Positions 49,147-61,269 of a stretch of 64,000 bases of DNA are shown here, piece after piece; within the stretch, counting starts at the first letter, position 1, and the number at the start of each line of letters is the position of its first letter. The notes beneath the pieces are model-generated. The model saw only the letters and a program-made list of their open reading frames with translations, made no database searches and had not been told where the DNA came from. Both the position numbers and the translations under genes were made by a program. Source of the stretch: Cupriavidus taiwanensis LMG 19424 (GTDB lineage: Bacteria > Pseudomonadota > Gammaproteobacteria > Burkholderiales > Burkholderiaceae); contig NC_010528.1 in NCBI RefSeq assembly GCF_000069785.1, positions 2,989,501 to 3,053,500 of the forward strand, read 5' to 3'.

Positions 49147-49539
49147 TCAGAACTGCTGGTCCGGGTACATCGGCTTGCTGTCGTTCAGATACAGCCAGCC
49201 CTTGACGATACGATACAGCATCCACAGCGACAGCACGCCCCAGACGGCAAAGGCCAGCGGCATCAGCACAACTGTCGCGAACAGCACCCCGCCCAGCACG
49301 CCCCACACCACCGACCACCAGAACGAGCGGATCTGCCACGCGAAGTGCGAGGCATACAGCGAACCGCGGGCATCGTCGCGCTTGACGTAGTCGATCACGA
49401 TCGCGATCAGCGCGGTGATGCCGCCGGTGAGCCAGAAGATGGCGTACAGCGCGTAAAGAATGTGCAGCAGCTTGCGCAGGCTGCCCAGCTGTTCGCCACT
49501 GGGGGTGGTGACCTGCCCGGTGTAGTCGTTCGCCATCAT
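49147..49539 (-). CDS. DUF4870-type small membrane protein
   Basis: 130 residues with three to four hydrophobic segments (ILYALYAIFWLTGGITALIAIVIDYV, WWSVVWGVLGGVLFATVVLMPLAF, WGVLSLWMLYRIVKGWLYL). Typical family sequence RGSLYASHFAWQIRSFW is present. Function unknown. Two adjacent Met codons (49539, 49536) could start it. Located between hinT and hisE and probably co-transcribed with the his operon. Confidence 0.85.
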   Translation of the reverse strand: MMANDYTGQVTTPSGEQLGSLRKLLHILYALYAIFWLTGGITALIAIVIDYVKRDDARGSLYASHFAWQIRSFWWSVVWGVLGGVLFATVVLMPLAFAVWGVLSLWMLYRIVKGWLYLNDSKPMYPDQQF

Positions 49540-49598
49540 CGCCCTCGGTTGGAAGCCTGCCTCGCGGCAGGCGGGAGACCGGCCGGCACGCGCGCCGG

Positions 49599-49970
49599 CT
49601 AGTCCTTGCGCCGGGCCTTCTCTTCCAGGCCAGACAGCCCTTCGCGCCGCGCCAGCTCGTTGACCACGTCAGCCGGCGTCAGGCCAAAGTTTGCCAGCAG
49701 CACCATGCTGTGGAACCACAGGTCGGCGACTTCATAGACCACCTTGCCGGCCGCGGCGCCGCTTTCCCCGGCGGCGCGCGCGTCCTTGGCGGCCATCACG
49801 GTCTCGGTGGCTTCCTCGCCGATCTTCTTCAGGATCGCGTCGTCGCCCTTGCTGAACAGGCGCGCGACGTAGGACTTGTCGGGGTCGCCGCCGTTGGCGG
49901 GCTTGCGCGATTCCAGCACCTCGGCCAGGCGCGCCAGGACATCGTTGCTGCTGAGTGCGTTGTCGCTCAT
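49599..49970 (-). CDS. hisE: Phosphoribosyl-ATP pyrophosphatase
   Basis: 123 residues, second step of histidine synthesis. The MazG-like helical fold shows [28 protein letters not shown], and [21 protein letters not shown]. The start overlaps the hisI stop by 4 bp (ATGA). It is separate from hisI, unlike the fused enterobacterial form. Confidence 0.96.
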   Translation of the reverse strand: MSDNALSSNDVLARLAEVLESRKPANGGDPDKSYVARLFSKGDDAILKKIGEEATETVMAAKDARAAGESGAAAGKVVYEVADLWFHSMVLLANFGLTPADVVNELARREGLSGLEEKARRKD

Positions 49971-50371
49971 GGCTTGGTGTAGATCTGGGCAGGGTCCTTC
50001 AGCACCGGTTCGACCGTCTGCCAGTCGCCGGTATCCGCATCGCCGTCGAATTTCTGGAAGAAGCAGGAATGGCGCCCGGTGTGGCAGGCGATGCTGTCGA
50101 CCTGAGTGACCTTCAGCAGCACCACGTCTTCATCGCAGTCCAGGCGGATCTCGTGCACCTTCTGCACATGGCCCGACTCTTCGCCCTTGTGCCACAGGCG
50201 CTTGCGCGAACGCGACCAGAACACGGCCTCGCCCAGCTCCACGGTGCGCAGCAGCGCGTCACGGTTCATGAACGCGAACATCAGCACGTCGTTCGAGCCG
50301 GCTTCCTGCACGATCACCGGCACCAGGCCGTTATCGTCCCACTTGACCTTGTTGAGCCACTTCTTTGCCAT
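49967..50371 (-). CDS. hisI: Phosphoribosyl-AMP cyclohydrolase
   Basis: 134 residues, third step of histidine synthesis. Zn and Mg site features: [31 protein letters not shown] and [11 protein letters not shown]. Starts 2 bp after hisF ends and overlaps hisE. Confidence 0.96.
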   Translation of the reverse strand: MAKKWLNKVKWDDNGLVPVIVQEAGSNDVLMFAFMNRDALLRTVELGEAVFWSRSRKRLWHKGEESGHVQKVHEIRLDCDEDVVLLKVTQVDSIACHTGRHSCFFQKFDGDADTGDWQTVEPVLKDPAQIYTKP

Positions 50372-50373
50372 GA

Positions 50374-51144
50374 TCAGATCCGCACGGGAATGCCCTCACG
50401 GGCCATGAATGCCTTGGCTTCGCCCACGGTGTGCTGGCCGTAGTGGAAGATGCTGGCGGCCAGCACCGCATCGGCGCGGCCCCGGGTGATGCCGTCGGCC
50501 AGGTCCTGCAGGCCGCCGACGCCGCCCGAGGCGATCACCGGCACCGGCACCGCATCGCTGACCGCGCGGGTCAGTTCGAGGTCGAAGCCGCTCTTGGTGC
50601 CATCGCGGTCCATGCTGGTGAGCAGGATTTCGCCGGCGCCGCGCGTAGCCATTTCACGGGCCCATTGCACGGCGTCCAGCCCCGTTGCCTTGCGCCCGCC
50701 GTGGGTGAAGACCTCCCAGCGCGGCGCTTCCCCCGGAGCGGAGCTGCGCTTGGCGTCGATCGCCACCACGATGCACTGCGAGCCATAGCGCGCCGTCGCA
50801 TCCGACACCAGCTGCGGGTTGGCAATCGCCGACGAGTTGACGCTGATCTTGTCCGCCCCGGCGTTGAGCAGCCGGCGCACGTCTTCGACGGTGCGCACGC
50901 CGCCGCCCACCGTCAGCGGGATGAATACCTGCGAAGCGACATCCTCGATGATATGCAGCATCAGGTCGCGCCCGTCGCTGGTCGCGGTGATGTCGAGGAA
51001 TGTGATTTCATCGGCGCCCTGCTCGTCATAGCGGCGCGCGATTTCCACGGGATCGCCCGCGTCGCGCAGCTCGACAAAGTTGACGCCCTTGACCACCCGC
51101 CCGTTGGTCACGTCCAGGCAGGGGATGATACGTTTGGCTAGCAT
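50374..51144 (-). CDS. hisF: Imidazole glycerol phosphate synthase cyclase subunit
   Basis: 256 residues, a TIM barrel. N-terminal [22 protein letters not shown] has the catalytic Asp, and [10 protein letters not shown] the second; VIASGGVG forms a phosphate loop. It partners HisH. It is 69 bp downstream of hisA. Confidence 0.97.
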   Translation of the reverse strand: MLAKRIIPCLDVTNGRVVKGVNFVELRDAGDPVEIARRYDEQGADEITFLDITATSDGRDLMLHIIEDVASQVFIPLTVGGGVRTVEDVRRLLNAGADKISVNSSAIANPQLVSDATARYGSQCIVVAIDAKRSSAPGEAPRWEVFTHGGRKATGLDAVQWAREMATRGAGEILLTSMDRDGTKSGFDLELTRAVSDAVPVPVIASGGVGGLQDLADGITRGRADAVLAASIFHYGQHTVGEAKAFMAREGIPVRI

Positions 51145-51213
51145 GAGATTCCTTGTCCGCCACCGCTGCCGTGCCGGCAGCGGCCGGGCGGCCGCGCCCG
51201 CGGCGCCGTTGCC

Positions 51214-51960
51214 TTATTGCCCGTCGCGCAGCTTGTCGGCGCGCGCCTGCGCGTCGGCAAAGTTGAGGTCGCCGGAGTAGATCGCGCGGCCGCAGATGAC
51301 CCCTTCCACGCCCTCGCCCTCCACCGCGCACAGATTGTCGATATCGGCCAGGTTGGACAACCCGCCGCTGGCGATCACGGGGATCGACATCGACTGCGCC
51401 AGCTTGACGGTGGCATCGATGTTGATCCCCTGCAGCATGCCGTCGCGCCCGATGTCGGTGTAGATGATCGCCTCGACGCCGTAGTCTTCGTACTTGCGCG
51501 CCAGGTCCGCCACCTCGTGGCCGGTCAGCTTGCTCCAGCCGTCGGTCGCGACCTTGCCGTCCTTCGCATCGAGCCCGACGATGATATGGCCGCCGAAGGC
51601 CGAGCAGGCGTCCTTCAGGAACCCGGGGTTCTTCACCGCCGCGGTGCCGATGATCACGTACGAGAGCCCGTCGTCCAGCCAGCGCTCGATGGTGTTCAGG
51701 TCGCGGATGCCGCCGCCCAGCTGCACCGGGATCTCGTCGCCGACCTCGGCGATGATGGACTTGATGGCGGCCTCGTTGCGGGGCTTGCCCACGAACGCGC
51801 CGTTCAGGTCCACCAGGTGCAGGCGGCGGGCGCCCTGCTCCACCCAGTGGCGTGCCATGGCGGCGGGATCTTCGGAAAAGACGGTGGCCTGGTCCATGTC
51901 GCCTTGTTTGAGGCGTACACACTGACCGTCCTTCAGGTCGATGGCCGGAATGAGCAACAT
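51214..51960 (-). CDS. hisA: ProFAR isomerase
   Basis: 248 residues, a TIM barrel paralogous to His[31 protein letters not shown] and [12 protein letters not shown] mark the two-half phosphate sites and catalytic Asps. The 157-bp gap before it (hisH side) is rich in GGTCGG-like short repeats. Confidence 0.97.
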   Translation of the reverse strand: MLLIPAIDLKDGQCVRLKQGDMDQATVFSEDPAAMARHWVEQGARRLHLVDLNGAFVGKPRNEAAIKSIIAEVGDEIPVQLGGGIRDLNTIERWLDDGLSYVIIGTAAVKNPGFLKDACSAFGGHIIVGLDAKDGKVATDGWSKLTGHEVADLARKYEDYGVEAIIYTDIGRDGMLQGINIDATVKLAQSMSIPVIASGGLSNLADIDNLCAVEGEGVEGVICGRAIYSGDLNFADAQARADKLRDGQ

Positions 51961-52117
51961 ATGCGTGACGAGCGTGGTTGAGTGAGTGAGATTGAGCGAG
52001 ACCGGCGCGGGCCGGTCAGGTCGGGTCGATAGTCGATCGGAAACGGGTCAGGTGCCGGGTCGGTTAGCGGTCGAGCATCGGATAAACAAGCGAATCGCGA
52101 ATCGGCAAGGCTGCGCT

Positions 52118-52771
52118 TCAGGGATTCCAGTGAACGAAGTTCCGGTACAGCTGCAGGCCCAGGGCCGCGCTTTTCTCGGGGTGGAACTGCGTCGCGAAAA
52201 TATTATCGCGGGCTACCGCGCTGGTAAACACGACTCCGTATTCCGTTTCGCCGGCAATATGGGCCGGATCCTGCGCCTGCACATAGTAGCTGTGGACGAA
52301 ATAGAACCAGCTGTCGTCCGGGATGCCGCTCCACAGCGGGTGCGGCCTGGCCTGGCGCACCCGGTTCCAGCCCATCTGCGGCACCTTGTAGCGCGAGCCA
52401 TCCGGCTGCGTCATGCCGTCCAGCGCAAAGCGCACCACCTGTCCGGGCATCAGTCCCAGCGCCGGGGTGCGGTCCGTGCCGGCGCGGCTTTCGGTGCTGA
52501 ACTCGAACAGCATCTGCTCGCCCACGCACACGCCCAGCATCGGCTTGCTCGCGGCGGCCTCGACCACCGCTTCCTGCAGCCCTGACGCGCCCAGCGCCGA
52601 CATGCAGTCCGGCATCGCGCCCTGGCCCGGCAGCACCACGCGGTCCGCCGAGCGGATGCCTTCGGGCGCATCCACCACCCGGACATCGGCCTCCGGTGCC
52701 GCGGCACGCAACGCCTGCGCCACCGAGCGCAGGTTGCCCATGCCGTAATCCACAATTGCTATGGTAGTCAT
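52118..52771 (-). CDS. hisH: Imidazole glycerol phosphate synthase glutaminase subunit
   Basis: 217 residues. Class I glutamine amidotransferase with nucleophile Cys in [12 protein letters not shown] and His-Glu in [10 protein letters not shown] 52771 gives [14 protein letters not shown]; the longer frame through marC is a shadow. No Shine-Dalgarno is visible, but the start overlaps the marC stop (ATGA), so translation is probably coupled to marC. Confidence 0.96.
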   Translation of the reverse strand: MTTIAIVDYGMGNLRSVAQALRAAAPEADVRVVDAPEGIRSADRVVLPGQGAMPDCMSALGASGLQEAVVEAAASKPMLGVCVGEQMLFEFSTESRAGTDRTPALGLMPGQVVRFALDGMTQPDGSRYKVPQMGWNRVRQARPHPLWSGIPDDSWFYFVHSYYVQAQDPAHIAGETEYGVVFTSAVARDNIFATQFHPEKSAALGLQLYRNFVHWNP

Positions 52772-53391
52772 GATTTCAAAACAGGCAACAATGTCTTCAG
52801 CCCGTCCACGATGAATTCCACGGCCAGTGCCGACAGGATCAGGCCCATCAGGCGCGTGCCGATATTGATGCCGGTGCGCCCGATTACCCGGGCGATCGGG
52901 TCCGCCGCGCGGAATACCAGGTACACCACCGAGCCCAGCAACGCGCCAAGTCCGACCAGGATCAGCAACTGGTACCAGTGCTGGGTCTTGCCGGCATAGA
53001 CGATCACCGTGCTGATCGAGCCCGGCCCGGTCAGCAGCGGCAGCGCCAGCGGCACCACCGCAATGCTCGACTTTACTTCTGCCTCGTCCTCTTCTTCCGG
53101 CGTGGCCTTGGTGCGGCTGGTTTGCGCATTCAGCATGTTCATGGCCATCATGATCATGATGAGCCCGCCGCCCACCTGCAGCGATGCCACCGAGATATTG
53201 AAGAACTCGATGATCTGCTGGCCCAGCAGCGCCGACACCGCTACCACGATCGCCACCGAGATCGACGCGATCTTGATGGTACGCAGCTTTTCCGCTTCCG
53301 TCTGCTGGCTGGTCAGGCTGATGAAGAACGGGATCGCCCCGATCGGGTTGATCAGCGCCAGCAGCGAGATAAACGACTTGAGCGTATCCAT
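52768..53391 (-). CDS. MarC-family integral membrane protein
   Basis: 207 residues, about six membrane segments ([20 protein letters not shown] at the N-terminus, [36 protein letters not shown]). MarC proteins have no firmly established function. It is embedded in the his operon between hisB and hisH and overlaps hisH, so it is co-expressed with histidine genes. Confidence 0.93.
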   Translation of the reverse strand: MDTLKSFISLLALINPIGAIPFFISLTSQQTEAEKLRTIKIASISVAIVVAVSALLGQQIIEFFNISVASLQVGGGLIMIMMAMNMLNAQTSRTKATPEEEDEAEVKSSIAVVPLALPLLTGPGSISTVIVYAGKTQHWYQLLILVGLGALLGSVVYLVFRAADPIARVIGRTGINIGTRLMGLILSALAVEFIVDGLKTLLPVLKS

Positions 53392-53483
53392 CGGTTGCGG
53401 TTTGCCAGCATCGCTGGCCGTATTGGCTAGAGAGATGTGGGCGGGCGCCGCAACCAGCCGGCACGCCTACGGGTTCAGGCTGC

Positions 53484-54071
53484 TCAGAGCGTACCCTTGG
53501 TCGAAGGGATCGTGTTGGCCGCGCGCGGGTCCAGTTCTACCGCCATGCGCAGGGCCCGGCCAAAGGCCTTGAACACGGTTTCGCACTGATGGTGGGCATT
53601 GATGCCGCGCAGGTTGTCGATATGCAGCGTGACGCCGGCATGGTTGACGAAGCCGCGGAAGAACTCGATGGTCAGGTCGACGTCGAAGCTGCCCACGCGC
53701 GCACGCGTGAAGGGGACATGGAATTCCAGGCCCGGACGGCCGGAGAAATCGATCACCACGCGCGACAGGCATTCGTCCAGCGGCACGTAGCTGTGGCCGT
53801 AGCGGGTGATGCCCTTCTTGTCGCCAATGGCCCGGGCCACTGCCTGGCCGAGCGTGATGCCAACGTCTTCCACCGTATGGTGGTCGTCGATATGCGTGTC
53901 GCCGGTGGCTTCGACCTCCAGGTCGAACATGCCATGCCGGGCGATCTGGTCGAGCATGTGGTCGAGGAACGGCACGCCCGACGCCAGCTTCTGGCGGCCG
54001 CTGCCGTCGAGATTCAGGGAAACGCGAATCTGCGTTTCCGAAGTATTGCGGGTGACCTCTGCAACACGCAT
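53484..54071 (-). CDS. hisB: Imidazoleglycerol-phosphate dehydratase
   Basis: 195 residues, the monofunctional form without the phosphatase domain. Metal-binding motifs [25 protein letters not shown], and [23 protein letters not shown] 54071 gives [13 protein letters not shown]; the 207-residue frame adds an unlikely leader reading into hisC. 4 bp after hisC. Confidence 0.96.
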
Positions 54072-54075
54072 GGTG

Positions 54076-55176
54076 TTAATCCTGCAGCGACGCTGCGAAT
54101 GCCTCAAGGAACTGCGCGTTTTCTTCGGGCGTGCTGACCGTGACGCGCAGACAATTGGCCAGCAACGGGTGCATTTTACTCACGTTCTTGATCAATACCT
54201 TGCGAGCCAGCAGGCGCTCGAAGGTCTGTGCGGCATCCGGCACGCGCACCAGCAGGAAATTGGCCGCGCTGGGGAACACGGTGACCCCGGGCTGCGCGGC
54301 CATGCCGTCTGCCACGCGGGTGCGTTCGGCACGCAATTGCGCGGCCTGTTCGTCCAGCACCGACACATGCTCCAGCGCGAACAGCGCGGCCGCCTCGGTC
54401 AGCACGTTGACGTTATAGGGCGGGCGCACCTTGTCGAGCTGCGACAGCCATTCCGGCGCGCCGGCCAGGTAGCCCAGGCGGATGCCGGCCAGGCCCAGCT
54501 TCGATACGGTGCGCATCACCAGCAGGTTGCCGAAGTCCGTCAACCGCGGCATCCAGCTGTGCTGGGCGAACGGCTGGTAGGCCTCGTCGACCACCACCAG
54601 GCTGTTGCAGACCTCGCCCTGGGCGGCGCGGATGATGGCCTCCATGTCGGCGGCGTCGAACAGGTTGCCGGTGGGGTTGTTCGGATAGGCCAGGTAGATG
54701 ATGGCGGGCTGCTGCGCGGCCATCGCCGCCAGCATCGCGGCGCGGTCCAGCGTGAAATCGTCGCGCAGCGGCACGCCGACGAACTGCAGGCCGGCAAACT
54801 GCGCGGACATCGCGTACATGACGAAGCCCGGCACCGGTGCCATCACCTTTGCACCTGGCCTGGCCGCGGCCAGCGCCAGCATGCTGATGAGCTCGTCCGA
54901 GCCGTTGCCGAGCAGCACGTCCATGCCGGCCGGCACCTGCATCACGCGCTTGAGCGCGGCGCGCAACGCTTCGCTGCTCGGCACCGGGTAGCGGTTCAGC
55001 GCCACCTCGCCCAGCCGCTCGGCCAGTTGCCGGCGCAGCGCGGGCGGCAGGCGGTACGGATTTTCCATCGCGTCGAGCTTGACCAGACCGTGCGAATCCG
55101 GCACGTGGTAGGCGCCCATGGCGCGCACGTCGTCACGGATGATGCGTTCGATCAGGGAGGGCTCTACGGCTGACAT
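54076..55176 (-). CDS. hisC: Histidinol-phosphate aminotransferase
   Basis: 366 residues, PLP-dependent class I/II aminotransferase. N-terminal [32 protein letters not shown], and the PLP-Lys in [18 protein letters not shown]. 28 bp after hisD and 4 bp before hisB. Confidence 0.95.
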
Positions 55177-55204
55177 GGAAGCTCCAGTTGGGTTGAGTCA
55201 GGGT

Positions 55205-56542
55205 TCAGCTACGCTTGAAACGATATTCCGCGCTGCGGGCGTGGGCCTGCAGGCCTTCTCCATAGGCCAGCTCTGCGGCGATCTGGCCCAGCATCTGCGC
55301 CCCGCCCTCGCTTACCTCGATCAGGCTCGAGCGCTTCTGGAAGTCATAGACGCCCAGCGGCGACGAGAAGCGCGCGGTGCGCGAGGTCGGCAGCACGTGG
55401 TTGGGGCCGGCGCAGTAGTCGCCCAGCGACTCGCTGGTATAGCGGCCCAGGAAGATGGCGCCGGCGTGGCGGATCTTCTCGCTCCACTGGCGCGGGTTCT
55501 CGGCCGAGATCTCGAGGTGCTCCGGCGCGATCGCATTGGCGATCTCGCAGGCCTCTTCCATGTCCCGCACCTTGATCAGCGCGCCGCGGCCGGAGATCGA
55601 CGCGGCAATCACGTCGCGGCGCGGCATGGTGCCAAGCTGGCGCTGGATGCTGGCTTCGACGCGGGCGATATAGTCCGCGTCCGGGCACAGCAGGATCGAC
55701 TGCGCCAGTTCGTCGTGCTCGGCCTGCGAGAACAGGTCCATCGCCACCCAGTCGGGGTCGGTGGTGCCGTCGCAGATCACCAGGATCTCGGAAGGGCCGG
55801 CGATCATGTCGATGCCGACGGTGCCGAACACGCGGCGCTTGGCCGCGGCGACGTAGGCATTGCCCGGGCCGACGATCTTGTCGACCTGCGGCAGCGTCGC
55901 CGTGCCGTAGGCGAGCGCACCCACGGCCTGCGCGCCGCCAATGGTGAATACGCGATCCACGCCGGCGATCTGCGCCGCCGCCAGCACCAGTTCATTGCGC
56001 ACGCCGCCGGGCGTGGGCACGACCATGATGATTTCCTTCACGCCCGACACGCGCGCGGGGATCGCGTTCATCAGCACCGACGACGGGTAAGCGGCCTTGC
56101 CGCCCGGCACGTAGATGCCGACGCGGTCCAGCGGGGTCACCTTCTGGCCCAGCATGGTGCCGTCGGCCTCGGTGTATTCCCAGCTGTGGCTGCCGCATTC
56201 GATCTTCTGCTTCTCGTGGTAGGCGCGCACGCGCGCGGCGGCGGCCTCCAGCGCGGCGCGGCGCTTGGGCTCGAGGTCTTCGAGCGCGGCCTCCAGCTGC
56301 TGCTGCGATACCTCCAGCGCGCCCATCGACGCCGCCTCGACGCGGTCGAAGCGGCGCGTGTATTCCAGCACCGCGGCATCGCCGCGCGCTTTCACGTCGG
56401 CCAGGATCTGCGCCGCGGCGCGGTCGATGGCCTCATCTTCGCCGGCCTCGAAGGCCAGCACCTGGCGCAGTGCCTCGGCAAAGCCCGGCTCGCTGGAATC
56501 GAGCCGGCGGATCGGCAGGCTTTCCATTTCGGTTGGGTTCAT
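55205..56542 (-). CDS. hisD: Histidinol dehydrogenase
   Basis: 445 residues. Zn-dependent, NAD-linked final two oxidations of histidine synthesis. Signature region from [21 protein letters not shown] to [12 protein letters not shown], plus [13 protein letters not shown] and the C-terminal [23 protein letters not shown] stretch. ATG 56542 gives [15 protein letters not shown]. Confidence 0.96.
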   Translation of the reverse strand: MNPTEMESLPIRRLDSSEPGFAEALRQVLAFEAGEDEAIDRAAAQILADVKARGDAAVLEYTRRFDRVEAASMGALEVSQQQLEAALEDLEPKRRAALEAAAARVRAYHEKQKIECGSHSWEYTEADGTMLGQKVTPLDRVGIYVPGGKAAYPSSVLMNAIPARVSGVKEIIMVVPTPGGVRNELVLAAAQIAGVDRVFTIGGAQAVGALAYGTATLPQVDKIVGPGNAYVAAAKRRVFGTVGIDMIAGPSEILVICDGTTDPDWVAMDLFSQAEHDELAQSILLCPDADYIARVEASIQRQLGTMPRRDVIAASISGRGALIKVRDMEEACEIANAIAPEHLEISAENPRQWSEKIRHAGAIFLGRYTSESLGDYCAGPNHVLPTSRTARFSSPLGVYDFQKRSSLIEVSEGGAQMLGQIAAELAYGEGLQAHARSAEYRFKRS

Positions 56543-56573
56543 GACTTCTGTTCCTGTCAGGCGGCGACCGGCC

Positions 56574-57248
56574 TCAGGCCAGCGCCGCTGAAGCGCGTTC
56601 GAAGGCGTCGAGGATCGGTGCCAGCCGCTCGCGCTTGAGTTTGAGCGCGGCCTGGTTCACCACCAGCCGCGACGAGATCTGCACGATCTCTTCCACTTCC
56701 ACAAGATTGTTGGCGCGCAGCGTGCTGCCGGTGCTGACCAGGTCGACGATGGCGTCGGACAGGCCCACCAGCGGGCCCAGTTCCATCGAACCGTACAGCT
56801 TGATCAGGTCGACGTGAACGCCCTTCTTCGCAAAATGCTCGCGCGCGGTCTGCACGTACTTGGTTGCCACGGCCAGGCGCGCGCCCTGGCGCACGGCATT
56901 GGCATAGTCAAACCCGGCCGGCACCGCCACCGACATGCGGCAGCGCGCGATGTTCAGGTCGATCGGCGCGTACAGTCCGGCCATGCCGTTTTCCATCAGC
57001 ACGTCCTTGCCGGCCACGCCAAAGTCGGCCGCGCCGTACTGCACGTAGGTCGGCACGTCCGAGGCGCGCACGATCACCACGCGCACCGCCGGGTCGGAGG
57101 TCGGCAGGATCAGCTTGCGCGAGGTCTCGGGGTCCTCGGTGACGCGGATGCCGGCCGCTTCCAGCAGCGGCAGCGTCTCGGTGAAGATGCGGCCCTTGGA
57201 CAGCGCCAGCGTCAGCTGGTTGGGCGATGCATTGAAAGCGGGGCTCAT
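56574..57248 (-). CDS. hisG: ATP phosphoribosyltransferase, short form
   Basis: 224 residues, first committed enzyme of histidine synthesis. [18 protein letters not shown], and the C-terminal ATP/PRPP loop [13 protein letters not shown]. It lacks the ~80-residue regulatory domain of long HisG. Short-form enzymes need HisZ, which is not in this window. First gene of the his cluster, 20 bp downstream of murA. Confidence 0.95.
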   Translation of the reverse strand: MSPAFNASPNQLTLALSKGRIFTETLPLLEAAGIRVTEDPETSRKLILPTSDPAVRVVIVRASDVPTYVQYGAADFGVAGKDVLMENGMAGLYAPIDLNIARCRMSVAVPAGFDYANAVRQGARLAVATKYVQTAREHFAKKGVHVDLIKLYGSMELGPLVGLSDAIVDLVSTGSTLRANNLVEVEEIVQISSRLVVNQAALKLKRERLAPILDAFERASAALA

Positions 57249-57268
57249 CGGGCTTCAGTCCTTGGTGC

Positions 57269-58522
<1,254 letters not shown>

Positions 58523-58593
58523 CTATGGTCTGGGCCGGGCACGCGCCCGGCATCATTGTTCTGGAGCCGCGCGCAGGCGCGGCGCGTTGTGCT

Positions 58594-58842
58594 TTACTTG
58601 CCTGCGCCCGCCTGCCACTCCGCGGGGGTCAGGGTCTTCATCGACAGCGCATGGATCTCGGCGCGCATGCGGTCGCCCAGCGCCGCGTAGACACGCTGGT
58701 GGCGCTGGATCAGCCGCTTGCCTTCGAATTCGTTGCTGACGATGGTGGCAAAGAAATGCTGGCCATCGCCCTCGACTTGCAGATGTTCGCAGGGCAGTCC
58801 TTGGGCAATGTAATCCCTGACTTGTTCCGGTGTAGGCAGCAT
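58594..58842 (-). CDS. ibaG: BolA-family protein IbaG
   Basis: 82 residues. BolA fold with VRDYIAQGLPCEHLQVEGDGQHFFATIVSNEF and the conserved RHQRVYAALGDRM. Such proteins pair with monothiol glutaredoxins through an Fe-S cluster. Usually next to murA and the mla genes, as here. Confidence 0.93.
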   Translation of the reverse strand: MLPTPEQVRDYIAQGLPCEHLQVEGDGQHFFATIVSNEFEGKRLIQRHQRVYAALGDRMRAEIHALSMKTLTPAEWQAGAGK

Positions 58843-58893
58843 GGGGGTTGTCTTCCGCGTGATTCAGCTTGATTCAACAGGGCCGGCCGCGGC

Positions 58894-59715
58894 TCAGTGG
58901 CGCAGCTTGTATCCGGACTTCAACAGGCGCAGCGCCAGCGCGGCCAGCACCACGAATGCCGATCCGACCACCGCCAGGCTGAACAGCGGCGACACGTCCG
59001 AGACGCCGAAGAAGCCATAGCGGAAGCCGTCGATCATGTAGAAGAACGGATTGGCATGGGACACCGCCTGCCAGAAGGCCGGCAGCGAATGGATCGAATA
59101 GAACACGCCGGACAGGAAGGTCGCCGGCATGATCAGGAAGTTCTGGAACGCGGCCAGCTGGTCGAACTTCTCGGCCCAGATGCCTGCGATCAGGCCGAGC
59201 GTGCCCAGGATGCCCGCGCCCAGCAGCGCGAATACCAGGATCCAGCCGACGTTGGCGAAATGCAGGTTGGCAAACCACGCCGTCACCAGCAGCACGCCCA
59301 GGCCGACGGTCAGCCCGCGGATCACCGAGGCCACCACGTAGGCGCCGAACATCTCCCAGTGCGACAGCGGCGGCAGCAGCACGAACACCAGGTTGCCGGT
59401 GATCTTGGACTGGATCAGCGACGAAGAGCTGTTGGCGAACGCGTTCTGCAGCACGCTCATCATCACCAGCCCGGGCACCAGGAAGGCGGTGTAGCTGATC
59501 TGGTCATAGACCTTGACCCGGTCTTCCAGCACATGGCCGAAGATCAGCAGGTACAGCACCGCGGTCAGCACCGGCGCGGCCACGGTCTGGAAGCTCACCT
59601 TCCAGAAGCGCAGCACTTCCTTGTACAGCAGGGTGCGGAACCCCACCAGGCCGCCGACGGCCATCGGACCGAGGCGGGCGTCGTCCAGGACTTCGATGTC
59701 GCCAGGCTGCTTCAT
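58894..59715 (-). CDS. ABC-2 type exporter permease (YadH-like)
   Basis: 273 residues with six hydrophobic segments and the ABC-2 membrane core (FKTLLYKEVLRFWKV-like start, GNLVFVLLPPLSHWEMFGAYV, FLSGVFYSIHSLPAFWQAVSHANPFFYMIDGFRYGF). The start overlaps the ATPase stop by 4 bp. Forms a two-gene exporter with the upstream ATPase; substrate unknown. A later Met in MAVGGLVGF is an alternative start. Confidence 0.92.
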   Translation of the reverse strand: MKQPGDIEVLDDARLGPMAVGGLVGFRTLLYKEVLRFWKVSFQTVAAPVLTAVLYLLIFGHVLEDRVKVYDQISYTAFLVPGLVMMSVLQNAFANSSSSLIQSKITGNLVFVLLPPLSHWEMFGAYVVASVIRGLTVGLGVLLVTAWFANLHFANVGWILVFALLGAGILGTLGLIAGIWAEKFDQLAAFQNFLIMPATFLSGVFYSIHSLPAFWQAVSHANPFFYMIDGFRYGFFGVSDVSPLFSLAVVGSAFVVLAALALRLLKSGYKLRH

Positions 59716-60662
59716 GCCGCGGCCTCCATCGCCGGGTCGGGCAGCACGCCGGGCATATGCCCCTCGCGGCGCATGATCTGCACGAATACGTCCTCGAGGT
59801 CGGCCTTGTTGATTTCCATGTCTTCGATGTCACAGCCCGCTTCGCGGCAGGCGGCCAGGATCGGTTCCACCGCCTGGTAGCCCGACAGCCGCAGCCGCAC
59901 GGCGCGCTCGCCGGGGTTGGCCGGCATGCGCAGCGGCTCCAGCGCAGACGGCAGGCCGCCGCGCGCGAAGGTCAGCACCAGCTGCAGGCCGGCAAACTGC
60001 GTCAGCAGGTTGCTGGTGCGGTCCAGCGCCACCACTTCGCCGAACTTGAGCATGGCGATGCGGTCGCACAGGGCCTCCGCCTCTTCGAGGTAATGCGTGG
60101 TCAGGATGATGGTGTGCCCTTCGCGGTTCAGGCGCGAGATGAACTTCCACAGCGTTTGCCGCAACTCCACGTCGACGCCGGCAGTGGGCTCGTCGAGCAC
60201 GATCACCGGCGGGCGGTGCACCAGCGCCTGCGCCACCAGCACGCGCCGCTTCATGCCGCCGGACAGCTGGCGCATATTGGCATCGGCCTTCCCGGTCAGG
60301 TCCAGGTTGGCCATGATCTCGTCGATCCAGTCGTCATTGCGGGTCAGGCCGAAATAGCCGGACTGCAGCCGCAGCGTCTCGCGCACCGTGAAGAACGGAT
60401 CGAACACCAGCTCCTGCGGCACCACGCCCAGCATACGCCGCGCCATCCGGTAATCGGCGACGACATCGTGCCCCAGCACACTGACGCGGCCGGAATCGGC
60501 CCGGTTCAAACCGGCGAGGATCGAGATCAGCGTGGTCTTGCCGGCGCCGTTGGGCCCGAGCAGCCCGAAAAATTCGCCGCGTTCGACGGTGAAGCTGACG
60601 CCCTTGAGCGCCTGCAGGTTGCGGTAGCGCTTGCGAACGTCGTGGATTTCAATGGCTTTCAT
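59712..60662 (-). CDS. ABC-2 type exporter ATPase (YadG-like)
   Basis: 316 residues. Walker A GPNGAGKTT, signature LSGGMKRRVLVAQAL, Walker B VIVLDEPTAGVD and switch His in TTHYLEEAE. The C-terminal ~90 residues form the extra domain usual in this subfamily. It pairs with the permease directly downstream. The pair is inserted between mlaB and ibaG, which are adjacent in E. coli. Confidence 0.95.
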   Translation of the reverse strand: MKAIEIHDVRKRYRNLQALKGVSFTVERGEFFGLLGPNGAGKTTLISILAGLNRADSGRVSVLGHDVVADYRMARRMLGVVPQELVFDPFFTVRETLRLQSGYFGLTRNDDWIDEIMANLDLTGKADANMRQLSGGMKRRVLVAQALVHRPPVIVLDEPTAGVDVELRQTLWKFISRLNREGHTIILTTHYLEEAEALCDRIAMLKFGEVVALDRTSNLLTQFAGLQLVLTFARGGLPSALEPLRMPANPGERAVRLRLSGYQAVEPILAACREAGCDIEDMEINKADLEDVFVQIMRREGHMPGVLPDPAMEAAA

Positions 60663-60922
60663 GGCCGATTGTTTGTGGCGGGTCCGGCTCTTTCAGGGCT
60701 GGCCGCCAGGAAATGGGGAGCAAAGCGTGCCCGGATATTCCTGGTCCGGCATGGATTGGGCCGGCAACAGGCGGGGGGATGGGCGAATAACCCGGAATTA
60801 TAGGGGATGCGGGGTTGGTCCCGCTTGATCCCCGCCGGATCCGCCCCGGGGGCTCGGCGGCCGCACCAGCGGTCGCCGCGGCATCGCGTGCGGCCGCCTG
60901 GCTGGCGACCGGCGATGCCGGA

Positions 60923-61231
60923 TCAATGTCGGTGGTGGTGTCCCGGTGAGGCAGCGGCAGGCGCCGCCGCGCCGGCCAGGCCAAGCAGGCCGTCGACGCC
61001 GTACAGGCTGGCCAGTTGCGCCAGTTGCGCCGGCACCCCGCGCAGCACCAGCGCCTGGCCGCGCGCCACCGCGGCCCGGTGCCACGCCAGCAGCACGGCG
61101 ACGGCAGCCGAGTCCACCTGCGCCAGGCCCGTGCAGTCGACCTCGAGGTCGCCCTGGGCCACGCGCGCCAGCCCGTCGCGCAGCACCGCGGCGGCATTCT
61201 GGTTGGTCAGCGAGTTACCCGGCGAAAGCAT
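60923..61231 (-). CDS. mlaB: STAS-domain protein MlaB
   Basis: 102 residues from ATG 61231. The STAS fold shows GDLEVDCTGLAQVDSAAVAVLLAWHRAAV, with the conserved DSxxVAVLL helix start that contacts MlaF. The C-terminus PAAASPGHHHRH is Ala-rich then His-rich. Regulates the Mla phospholipid ABC transporter. The longer 142-residue frame would start inside the terminator-like hairpin and is disfavoured. Confidence 0.85.
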   Translation of the reverse strand: MLSPGNSLTNQNAAAVLRDGLARVAQGDLEVDCTGLAQVDSAAVAVLLAWHRAAVARGQALVLRGVPAQLAQLASLYGVDGLLGLAGAAAPAAASPGHHHRH

Positions 61232-61269
61232 GGCGTCAGTGGCCTGGATGCGGAAAGAAGAAAAGGGAT

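Noticed and set aside
52118..53464. 448-residue frame covering hisH plus an antisense-like N-terminal half
   Set aside because: The upstream half is a frame-shifted reading of marC; HisH begins at [12 protein letters not shown].
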